Source of the DNA: Brachybacterium nesterenkovii
GTDB lineage: Bacteria > Actinomycetota > Actinomycetes > Actinomycetales > Dermabacteraceae
Assembly (NCBI RefSeq): GCF_900163655.1
Contig: NZ_FWFG01000099.1
Location: 54,502-118,501, forward strand
Length of the DNA stretch: 64,000 nucleotides
Direction: 5' to 3'
Below, piece by piece: positions 25,860 to 33,175 of this stretch (its first letter is position 1; each line of letters opens with the position of its first letter). Both the position numbers and the translations under genes were made by a program. A model generated the notes under the pieces. It saw only the letters and a program-made list of their open reading frames with translations, ran no database searches and was not told the DNA's origin.

Positions 25860-25898
25860 GGGAGCGGTCGACGGGAGGCTTCCCCGTCGACCGCTCCC
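25860..25898 (-). terminator. Terminator of the CPBP protease gene
   Basis: A perfect 16-base stem (25860-25875 with 25883-25898) and 7-base loop, starting 29 bases after the CPBP stop codon. Confidence 0.8.
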
Positions 25899-25926
25899 CC
25901 GCAGGTCACAGCTGGGTTCCGAGCGC

Positions 25927-27042
25927 TCAGGCCGTCGTCGGGACGTCCAGCACCGCCCGCGCGGGATCCGTGGCCGCGCTGCGCGCCCGCCGCCTCTTCT
26001 CGAGCAGCCACACGATCGCCACCAGCAGCAGGTCCAGGGCGATGAACACCAGCATGAACGGCCCGCCCGACCCCGCGGACCGGTCGATCGTCAGTCCCTG
26101 ATCACCGATCGTCAGCGCCGTCGCGATGAACAGCAGGGTGTTGTTCGAGGCGTGGAAGGCGATCGATGCCTCGAGGCCGTCGGTGATGCGGGCCATCAGC
26201 GCGCCGCTGAGTCCGAAGATCGTGTAGTAGGCGAACAGCCAGGGATCGACCGAGCCGTGGCTCGCACCGAAGATGAGCGACGACGCGATGATGCCGACGA
26301 CGAGGGCGAGCGACGCCGGACGGATCCACGAGGCGACCATCTCACCGATGACGCCGCGGAAGACGACCTCCTCGGCGGCCGCCTGCAGCGGCGTGGTGAG
26401 CACGGTGATCGCCAGCAGCGCGAGGCCGGTGGCGGTGATCCCGAACCCTGCCTCCCCGGTCATCGGCACCGACGGGAACAGGAGCTCCATGAGCGCGAAG
26501 AACACGAGGATGACGGGCGCCATGACGCCGGCGGTGCGCAGCAGGCGCCCCCAGGAGAAGCGGCGACCGACGGCGAAGGCGGCCCGCCACGGCACGCCCG
26601 CGATGACGCGCAGCGCGAGCAGAGCCAGCAGGCCCGTCGCGATGAGCGAGAGATTGACGCCGAGCATCATCACCGGGGTGAGCGTCGGGGCGTCCGCGTT
26701 CGTGAACTCCTCGGTGCTGTGGCCGCCGATGAACAGCTCGTACGGGATGGTGACGAACGTCGAGATCACCTGGAGGATCAGCATGCCGATCAGCACGACG
26801 GGGATCACGACGAGCGGCGCCCACCAGCGGGTGCGGACGTGAGCGCCGAAGGGCCGGGCAGGGTCCACGTGCGGGCGGCGCGGATCGAGGGGAACGGTGT
26901 TCACCGTGCCCGCGAGGGTCGACTCACCCGCCGGGATGTCGCGGATCGGCTCGGGCGCGGGGACCCTGGAAGCAGGGCTGGGGACCTCAGAGGCAGAGAC
27001 GGAGGCAGTGGGAACGGGGGCGGAGGCAGTGGGGTCGCTCAT
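25927..27042 (-). CDS. CPBP-family intramembrane glutamic endopeptidase (Abi/CAAX type)
   Basis: 371 residues from ATG 27042. An N-terminal ~90-residue cytoplasmic region rich in Pro/Ser/Ala precedes multiple membrane helices. The catalytic motif 1 EEVVFRG (Glu-Glu-x3-Arg) and motif 2 FGASHG (His) characterise the CPBP protease family. An in-frame ATG at 27087 is upstream but lies in non-conserved sequence; GAGGG precedes 27042. Members act in protein maturation or bacteriocin self-immunity; the substrate is unknown. Followed by a strong terminator. Confidence 0.88.
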   Translation of the reverse strand: MSDPTASAPVPTASVSASEVPSPASRVPAPEPIRDIPAGESTLAGTVNTVPLDPRRPHVDPARPFGAHVRTRWWAPLVVIPVVLIGMLILQVISTFVTIPYELFIGGHSTEEFTNADAPTLTPVMMLGVNLSLIATGLLALLALRVIAGVPWRAAFAVGRRFSWGRLLRTAGVMAPVILVFFALMELLFPSVPMTGEAGFGITATGLALLAITVLTTPLQAAAEEVVFRGVIGEMVASWIRPASLALVVGIIASSLIFGASHGSVDPWLFAYYTIFGLSGALMARITDGLEASIAFHASNNTLLFIATALTIGDQGLTIDRSAGSGGPFMLVFIALDLLLVAIVWLLEKRRRARSAATDPARAVLDVPTTA

Positions 27043-27198
27043 GCCCTCAGTCTCCCGGCAGCAGGCCACCGCGACCCACCGCCGCACGGCTCCCCCGACC
27101 CCTCCGTCCGTCCTCTCCCCCGCGGGTCGCCTCCGACGAAGGTCGGGTCCCGGTGCCCGTCGGCAGGATGGAGATCCGTCGACAGGAGGTGCTCGTCG

Positions 27199-28587
27199 TC
27201 AGTAGACGTCGGCCGGGGTGTGCCGCGCCATGAGGAAGGCCAGCCACGAGATCGCGATGCCCGCGACCATGACGATCGCCATCGGCACCGCGGTGCCCGT
27301 GCCGCCCAGGCCCACGAGCGGGGCCGCGAAGGACGCCGCGAAGGAGAAGCCGAGGCCGAGCATCGCCGAGCCGGTGCCCGCGAACTCCTTGGCCTGGGCC
27401 GAGGCCAGGCCGCCGCCGTTGCCGAAGATGAGCCCCTGGGGCGCGACGATGAGGAAGAACGCGGGGATCACGATCCAGGCCGGGGTGCCGAGGAACAGGG
27501 TGCCGATCAGCAGGGCGAGGGAGGCGAGGGACACGATCACCAGGCCCACTCGGATCAGCGAGCGCGGATGCACGCTGCCGGTCAGGCGCGCCGAGATGAG
27601 CGAGGCCGCCATCATGCCCAGCGAGTTGATCGCGAACAACACCGAGTACGTGGTCGCCGAGAAGCCCAGCATCGACTGCACGACGAACGACGACGCCGAC
27701 ACGTACGCCATGAGCGCGAACGCGGAGAAGGCGTTGACCAGCAGGTATGCGACGAAGACAGGGCGTCCGAGCAGGGTGCGGCAGTTGCGCAGGAAGGTGC
27801 GGAAGCCGCCCGAGTGCCGGCGCGAGGGCGGAAGGGACTCGGGGATCAGCACGAGGGCCCCGATGAGCGAGATGAGGGACATGACGGCGATGACGGCGAA
27901 GACCTCGCGCCACTGGCCCACGAGCAGGATCAGCCCGCCGAGCAGCGGCGCGACGATCGGGGCGATGCCGCCGATGCCCTGCATGAGGTTCATCGTCCGG
28001 AACAGCTCGGGACCGTCGGTCATGTCGATGAGCACGGCGCGGCCCAGGACCATGCCGAAGCCGCCGCCGATGCCCTGGAGGGTGCGCATGATCAGCAGCA
28101 TGTCCGCCGTCGGCGCGAGCATGCAGCCGATCGATCCCACGAGGCACAGGACGATCCCGACGATGAGCGGGACGCGGCGCCCGACGCGGTCGGAGAAGGG
28201 GCCTGCGACGACCTGGCCGATCGCGCTGCCGACGAAGAAGGCCGTCAGGGTGAGCTGCATCCGCGCGGCCGTGGTCCCCAGGTCGGAGGTGACCTCGGGG
28301 AACGCCGGGATGTACATGTCGGTCGCGAGCGGGCCGATGGCGCTCAGCGTCGTGAGCACCGCGATGACGAGCGCGGTGACGCGACCGCGGGAGGCGGCGA
28401 GCTCCTCGCGGGAGGGCAGGTGCGCCTCGGAGCGGTCGCCGTCGTCCTCGAGGACCGGGATCGCGCCGGTGATCGTGGTGACGCCGCCTCGCATCGAGGC
28501 GACGTTCCCGGTTGTGTTCAGCACGGCGTCATGCGACGCCTCCGATGTCTCGGGAGCGGTGCTGGGCCGGGTCATGCGATCGGGCAC
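27199..28587 (-). CDS. MFS multidrug transporter, Bcr/CflA type
   Basis: 462 residues from GTG 28587 (12 bases upstream of an ATG; the GGAAGGAA ribosome site fits the GTG better). After an ~80-residue polar N-terminus there are 12 membrane helices. The DMYIPAFPEV motif in helix 1 and GPFSDRVGRRVPL (MFS motif A) place it with the Bcr/CflA drug-H+ antiporters (DHA1). Drug or sulfonamide/bicyclomycin export is the family norm; the substrate here is unknown. It is divergent from dctA. Confidence 0.87.
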   Translation of the reverse strand: MPDRMTRPSTAPETSEASHDAVLNTTGNVASMRGGVTTITGAIPVLEDDGDRSEAHLPSREELAASRGRVTALVIAVLTTLSAIGPLATDMYIPAFPEVTSDLGTTAARMQLTLTAFFVGSAIGQVVAGPFSDRVGRRVPLIVGIVLCLVGSIGCMLAPTADMLLIMRTLQGIGGGFGMVLGRAVLIDMTDGPELFRTMNLMQGIGGIAPIVAPLLGGLILLVGQWREVFAVIAVMSLISLIGALVLIPESLPPSRRHSGGFRTFLRNCRTLLGRPVFVAYLLVNAFSAFALMAYVSASSFVVQSMLGFSATTYSVLFAINSLGMMAASLISARLTGSVHPRSLIRVGLVIVSLASLALLIGTLFLGTPAWIVIPAFFLIVAPQGLIFGNGGGLASAQAKEFAGTGSAMLGLGFSFAASFAAPLVGLGGTGTAVPMAIVMVAGIAISWLAFLMARHTPADVY

Positions 28588-28790
28588 GGGGTTCCTTCCG
28601 GAGGACCGAGGAGACGGACGCCTCGGCCCCGCAAGGCCGGCGGCATCGCAGGGGTCGCGCCAGTCTTCCACGACGGAATCGCCGCGCGTCAGTCACCTGT
28701 GACGTGACGTGCCCCTCCCTATACTGACCCGGTCGCTCGCCCCGGCGACGCGACTCCCCTCCCCGCCCCCGATCCCGAGGAGCCTCGACG

Positions 28791-30164
28791 ATGAGCTCTG
28801 TGCCCACCTTCGGGCCCGACGCGCACCCGCGCACGCCGGAGCCCGAGCCCGTCTCCCCCAAGTCCCCGCGGACCCACGTCCTGTACATCGCGGTGATCAT
28901 CGCGGTGCTCGCGGGCATCGTGTTCGGCCTCGTCGCCCCGGACGCGGCCAAGGAGTTCAAGGTCCTCGGCGACCTCTTCGTCTCCCTCATCAAGATGATG
29001 ATCGCGCCCATCATCTTCTGCACGATCGTGCTGGGCATCGGCTCGGTGCGCTCGGCCGCGACCGTGGGGCGCATCGGCCTCATGGCGCTGATCTACTTCG
29101 CCATCATGTCCACGTTCGCGCTGGCGATCGGCCTCGTGGTCGGCAACATCCTCAAGCCCGGGTCCGGCATCGTCATCCCCGCCGATGCGGACGTCGACAA
29201 GTACGTCGAGCAGGCGCATGAGGCGGGCGGCACGCTCGACTTCATCCAGTCGATCATCCCCGAGACGCTCGTCTCCTCCCTCACCGACGGATCCGTGCTG
29301 CAGGCCCTGCTGGTGGCCCTGCTCGTCGGCTTCGCGGTCCAGAAGATCGGCGGCCGCACCGCCGACCTCGCCCTCGAGGCCCTCGAGGTGGTCCGCAAGG
29401 TCGTGTTCGCCATCCTCTCGATGGTGCTGTGGCTCGCCCCGATCGGCGCGTTCGGCGCGATGGCCGCGGTGGTCGGCACCTCCGGGGCGGCCGCCGTCTG
29501 GGAGCTGCTCAAGCTCATGATCGGCTTCTACATCACCTGCGCGCTGTTCGTCGGCGTCGTGCTCGGCCTCGTGCTGTACGCCGTGGCGCGCGTGAACATC
29601 CTGAGGCTCCTGTGGTACCTGGGCAAGGAGTTCCTGCTGATCCTCGCGACCTCGTCCTCGGAGTCGGCGCTGCCGTTCCTCATGGAGAAGATGGAGCATC
29701 TGGGGATCCGCAAGTCGACCGTCGGCATCGTGGTGCCCACCGGCTACTCGTTCAACCTCGACGGCACCGCGATCTATCTGACGATGGCCGCGCTGTTCGT
29801 GGCCGACGCGATGCACAAGCCGATGAGCCTGCCCGCGCAGATCGGCCTGCTCGTGTTCATGATCATCGCCTCCAAGGGCGCCGCGGGAGTCTCGGGCGCC
29901 GGCCTGGCCACCCTCGCCGGCGGGCTCTCGGCCCATCGCGCGGATCTGCTGCCGGGCGTCGCGGTGATCGTCGGCATCGACCGCTTCATGTCGGAGGCAC
30001 GCGCGATGACGAACTTCGCGGGCAACGCCGTGGCCACCGTCGTGATCGGCACCCTCACCCGGACGATCGATCGGGATCGGATGAGCGAGGTTCTCTCCGG
30101 CCGCCTCCCGTTCGTGCCGACCGCCCTCGAGGAGGCGCCGTCCGTGCGAGAGGCGGACGCCTGA
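28791..30164 (+). CDS. dctA: C4-dicarboxylate/cation symporter DctA
   Basis: 457 residues, DAACS family (glutamate/aspartate/C4-dicarboxylate:H+ or Na+ symport). Clear hairpin and helix motifs: LIKMMIAPIIFCTIVLGI, the serine-rich ATSSSESALPFLMEKM re-entrant loop, SFNLDGTAIY and FMSEARAMTNFAGN with the substrate-binding Arg and Asn. These favour C4-dicarboxylates over glutamate. TATACT near 28728 is a good -10, with GAGGAG before ATG 28791. A strong terminator follows. Confidence 0.92.
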   Translation: MSSVPTFGPDAHPRTPEPEPVSPKSPRTHVLYIAVIIAVLAGIVFGLVAPDAAKEFKVLGDLFVSLIKMMIAPIIFCTIVLGIGSVRSAATVGRIGLMALIYFAIMSTFALAIGLVVGNILKPGSGIVIPADADVDKYVEQAHEAGGTLDFIQSIIPETLVSSLTDGSVLQALLVALLVGFAVQKIGGRTADLALEALEVVRKVVFAILSMVLWLAPIGAFGAMAAVVGTSGAAAVWELLKLMIGFYITCALFVGVVLGLVLYAVARVNILRLLWYLGKEFLLILATSSSESALPFLMEKMEHLGIRKSTVGIVVPTGYSFNLDGTAIYLTMAALFVADAMHKPMSLPAQIGLLVFMIIASKGAAGVSGAGLATLAGGLSAHRADLLPGVAVIVGIDRFMSEARAMTNFAGNAVATVVIGTLTRTIDRDRMSEVLSGRLPFVPTALEEAPSVREADA

Positions 30165-30201
30165 GCCCCGAGAGGATGAGCACCGAGAGGAGCTGACGAC
30201 G

Positions 30202-30235
30202 CGGGGCGTCGTGCCCGGGAGGGCGCGACGCCCCG
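30202..30235 (+). terminator. Terminator of dctA
   Basis: Stem CGGGGCGTCG / CGACGCCCCG with an inner GCCC/GGGC pairing and GGGA loop, followed by TTCTC. Convergent with the MFS gene ending at 30252, so probably used by both. Confidence 0.85.
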
Positions 30236-30251
30236 TTCTCATGCGGCGCGG

Positions 30252-31451
30252 TCAGGGCGCGGGCAGGTGGCGTCGGAGCAGCAGGGCCGCCGCACCGGCC
30301 GCGAGCGTCCACACCGTGGCCAGCGATGCCGTCGCCGCCCACCCCGCATGCTGGAAGCCGAGGGATCCGAGCGCCGACCCCGCGGTCGCGCCCGCGTAGT
30401 AGAACGCCAGATACACCGCGGAGGCCGTCGCCCCGGTTCCCGGCGGTGCCGCTCCGCTCACGCTCGCGGACGCGATGACGTGCCCGACGAAGAACAGCGC
30501 CGTCATGAGCGCGAGGCCCGCGATGATGGCGAGGGGATGCTCGGGCAGGGCGATCCAGAAGCCGACGGCGACGGCGAGAGCGCTCAGGAGCACCGCGGGC
30601 ACCTCGCCGATGCGCGCCGCGATGGACCCGGTGCGCGCGCTCGGGAGAGTGCCGAGCAGGTACAGCAGGAACACCAGGTTCGCGGCGCCGGGGCCCCAGC
30701 CGATCCCGGGACCATGCAGACGGAACCCCACCACCGTGTAGGCGGAGTTGAAGGCTGCCATGAGCATCGCGCCGATGACGCAGGCGGCGAGGATGCGGGG
30801 TCGCGCGAGGACCGCGCGGACGGCGGGCACCGGGGACCTGGGCGGGAGCGCGACCGCCTCCCCTCCCGGAGGACGCAGGAGGGCGACGCCTGCCGCGCAC
30901 AGCAGGCAGAGCATCGACATCACCCCGATCGCCGAGCGCCCGTCGGCGAGCTCGGCGATGAGACCGGGACCGACACGCGAGAACAGGCCGCCGACGGTGT
31001 TGCCCGCGAGGTAGACGCCGGTGGCCGAGGTGACGGCGGAGCGCTCGATCCGGGAGCCGAGGAGCGCCAGCGCGCTCGCCGGGACGAGGGAGATCAGCAC
31101 GCCCTGGAGCACGCGCGCCGCCACCAGGGTGCCGATCGAGGGCATGGCGGCGACCAGGAGGCCGGCCAGCGCGGCGAGCACGAGGAAGGCGCGCATGCGG
31201 GTGAAGAGCCCGCGGGACAGGGCCGTGGCCGACAGGGGGACCATGCCGACGGCCATCCCCAGCGTCGTGCCGGCCACGGTCCAGCCCGCGAGGGCCTCGC
31301 CCGTCCCCAGGTCCGCGCTGATCTGCTGCAGCAGCCCCTGGGTGTCGTACATGACGAGGAAGACGGCGAACCCGGCGAGGAACACCGCTCCGAGCAGCCG
31401 CCGATAGGCGGGGGTGCCGGGGGCGATGAGCGCCGGGTCCGCGGGGCTCAT
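30252..31451 (-). CDS. MFS transporter (YnfM-like)
   Basis: 399 residues with 12 hydrophobic segments. The N-terminal helix FAVFLVMYDTQGLLQQIS and the short central loop resemble YnfM/arabinose-polymer-type exporters of DHA1. The ATG overlaps the stop of the upstream yhhQ-like gene by four bases (ATGA), so the two are probably translated together. Substrate unknown. Confidence 0.85.
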   Translation of the reverse strand: MSPADPALIAPGTPAYRRLLGAVFLAGFAVFLVMYDTQGLLQQISADLGTGEALAGWTVAGTTLGMAVGMVPLSATALSRGLFTRMRAFLVLAALAGLLVAAMPSIGTLVAARVLQGVLISLVPASALALLGSRIERSAVTSATGVYLAGNTVGGLFSRVGPGLIAELADGRSAIGVMSMLCLLCAAGVALLRPPGGEAVALPPRSPVPAVRAVLARPRILAACVIGAMLMAAFNSAYTVVGFRLHGPGIGWGPGAANLVFLLYLLGTLPSARTGSIAARIGEVPAVLLSALAVAVGFWIALPEHPLAIIAGLALMTALFFVGHVIASASVSGAAPPGTGATASAVYLAFYYAGATAGSALGSLGFQHAGWAATASLATVWTLAAGAAALLLRRHLPAP

Positions 31452-32218
31452 GCGGCGGGGGCCCCGCTCTCGCGCAGGCGCGCCTGGTAGGTCGGATCGG
31501 TGCGCTTGAGCCAGCGGATCACGGCGGCCGTGACCGGGATGGCCAGGTACTGCACGACGACCTTGTAGAGGAACCCGAGCAGGGTGTACTCGAGCCACTG
31601 GCGCGGGGTGGTGATGCCGATCGCGGCGGCGGCGATCGTGCAGAAGATGATCGTGTCGACGAGCTCGCCCAGGCCGCTCGAGGACAGCAGGCGGGCGATG
31701 AGGCCCCTCTCCCCCGCGCGCGCCTTCATGCGCGACATGACGAGGGAGTTCAGGCTCTGCCCGGCGAGGAAGCCGCAGACGCTGGCCAGGACGATGATCC
31801 ACACCGGGCCCAGCGCCGTCTCGAGGGCGGCCTGCTTGGCGGTGCCGTACTCGTCGGTGAAGCCCGGCAGCCAGATGATGACCTGATAGGCGATGACGGC
31901 CAGGATGTTCATCGCGAAGGACATGAGGATCGCCCGGCGCGCGGCGCGGGCGCCGTACAGCTCGGTGATCACGTCGCCGAGGATGTAGGCGAGGGGGAAG
32001 AGGAAGAATCCGCCGTCGGTGATGAGGTCGATGCCGATGCCGGGGACCGTGCCGAGGAGGACGCCCTTGGAGCCGCCGATCCCCGAGAGGATCACGACGA
32101 CGCACATGAGGGCCAGGAGGATGTCGTAGTGGGAGGCTCCCCGGTCGGCGTAGACGGCGCCGACCGGGCGTCCAGACCCGGGGGACGGGATGACGGGGTG
32201 CGTGTTCTGAGTGGTCAC
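31448..32218 (-). CDS. yhhQ: Queuosine-precursor-type (YhhQ/VUT) transporter
   Basis: 256 residues with six to seven membrane helices. Signatures of the VUT_1 family: FLFPLAYILGDVITELYGAR, then AGQSLNSLVMSRMK and ELVDTIIFCTIAA. Characterised members import 7-cyano-7-deazaguanine for queuosine in tRNA. No queuosine gene is in the window, so the role rests on the family. GTG 32218 is placed six bases after TAGAGT on the minus strand. The gene directly downstream is an MFS transporter in an ATGA overlap. Confidence 0.88.
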   Translation of the reverse strand: MTTQNTHPVIPSPGSGRPVGAVYADRGASHYDILLALMCVVVILSGIGGSKGVLLGTVPGIGIDLITDGGFFLFPLAYILGDVITELYGARAARRAILMSFAMNILAVIAYQVIIWLPGFTDEYGTAKQAALETALGPVWIIVLASVCGFLAGQSLNSLVMSRMKARAGERGLIARLLSSSGLGELVDTIIFCTIAAAAIGITTPRQWLEYTLLGFLYKVVVQYLAIPVTAAVIRWLKRTDPTYQARLRESGAPAA

Positions 32219-32224
32219 CGGGCG

Positions 32225-32230
32225 ACTCTA
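32225..32230 (-). promoter_or_regulatory. Leaderless-type -10 for yhhQ
   Basis: Minus-strand TAGAGT, six bases (CGCCCG), GTG 32218. Confidence 0.6.
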
Positions 32231-32270
32231 GCGGGCCGCGGCGCCGTGCTCGAGGCGCGCAGGGGCGACG

Positions 32271-32341
32271 GGCTCAGGCGGCGGCGAGGGGCTCGGACCG
32301 TGGCGCAGGCTCAGGCGGCGGCGCGGACTCAGGCGGCGGGG
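32271..32341. repeat. Three short repeats at the 3' end of tetR
   Basis: GGCTCAGGCGGCGGCG at 32271-32286 and 32308-32323, with a variant at 32326-32341 that contains the tetR stop codon. It looks like micro-duplication of the gene end. Confidence 0.7.
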
Positions 32342-32988
32342 CCGATGAAGGCCCGCATGATGCGCAGGATGGTCTCGCCCGCGAGGTCCGTGATGTCGGC
32401 GCCGTCGAGGTGCTCCTGCATCATGAAGTCGGAGAACACGCCGATGAGGGTCTGGGCGAGCTGCTCGGGCGCGATCGCGCACCGCTCCCCCTTGGCCTCC
32501 ATGCCCCGGCGCAGCGCGTCGGCGATCGCGTCCCGCAGGCGGTGGCGCTGGGTGTCGATGCCCTCGAGCCCCTCGGGGGCGCGCAGGGCGCGGGCGACGG
32601 CCTCGGAGTAGAGCAGGTACCACTGGCGTCCGTAGGGGCGGATCGCCTCGAAGACGCCGACCATCATGGCGGGGTCCGCGGCGGCCAGCGTCGTGCTCGC
32701 GGTCGTGCCGTGGGCGGCGAGGGCGTCGTCGACCGTCGCGCGGATGATCTGGATGACCTCGTCGGTCACCACCTCGAACAGTGCGCCGAAGACCTCCTCC
32801 TTCGAGGAGAAGCTCGAGTAGAACGCGCCGCGGGTGAAGCCCGCCGCCGTGACGAGGTCGTCGATGGTCGCCCCGTCGATGCCCTTGTCGACGAAGACGG
32901 CCAGGGACGCCCGGACCAGTCGGCTGCGCGTGTTCTCCCGGCGCCGGACGGCGGGGGCCGCGGGCAGCGGGTCGAAGAGGTCGGTCAT
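32329..32988 (-). CDS. TetR-family repressor of the MMPL/YhgE pair
   Basis: 219 residues. The N-terminal HTH (about 20-66) reads LVRASLAVFVDKGIDGATID and then GFTRGAFYSSFSSKEEVF, a standard TetR DNA-binding domain; the C-terminal ~150 residues are the ligand-binding/dimer part. The ATG follows GGAAGG. It is divergent from the MMPL transporter, and a set of GTATC/GATAC half-sites including one perfect 18-base palindrome lies between them, so repression of the transporter pair and itself is likely. The inducer is unknown. Confidence 0.88.
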   Translation of the reverse strand: MTDLFDPLPAAPAVRRRENTRSRLVRASLAVFVDKGIDGATIDDLVTAAGFTRGAFYSSFSSKEEVFGALFEVVTDEVIQIIRATVDDALAAHGTTASTTLAAADPAMMVGVFEAIRPYGRQWYLLYSEAVARALRAPEGLEGIDTQRHRLRDAIADALRRGMEAKGERCAIAPEQLAQTLIGVFSDFMMQEHLDGADITDLAGETILRIMRAFIGPAA

Positions 32989-33068
32989 GACGCCTTCCGG
33001 TCGAGGGGCGGGCGGTCGAGGGGCGGGGTCACCAGGATACGCGGCTCCAGAGATCTTGATGCATTCAC

Positions 33069-33098
33069 GTATCGAGGATACATTTATGTATCCAATAC
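33069..33098. promoter_or_regulatory. TetR operator cluster between tetR and MMPL gene
   Basis: Half-sites GTATC (33069-33073), GATAC (33077-33081), GTATC (33089-33093, offset by one) and ATAC (33095-33098). The centre, GGATACATTTATGTATCC (33076-33093), is a perfect palindrome with a two-base core. Overlapping dyads suggest binding of two dimers. Confidence 0.7.
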
Positions 33099-33175
33099 GC
33101 CAGTGCTCTGACGTCCAGCGTACAACCGCCCGCGCCCCGCCGCGGCGGACCAAGGCCCCGCCCGGGAGGGTGCAC

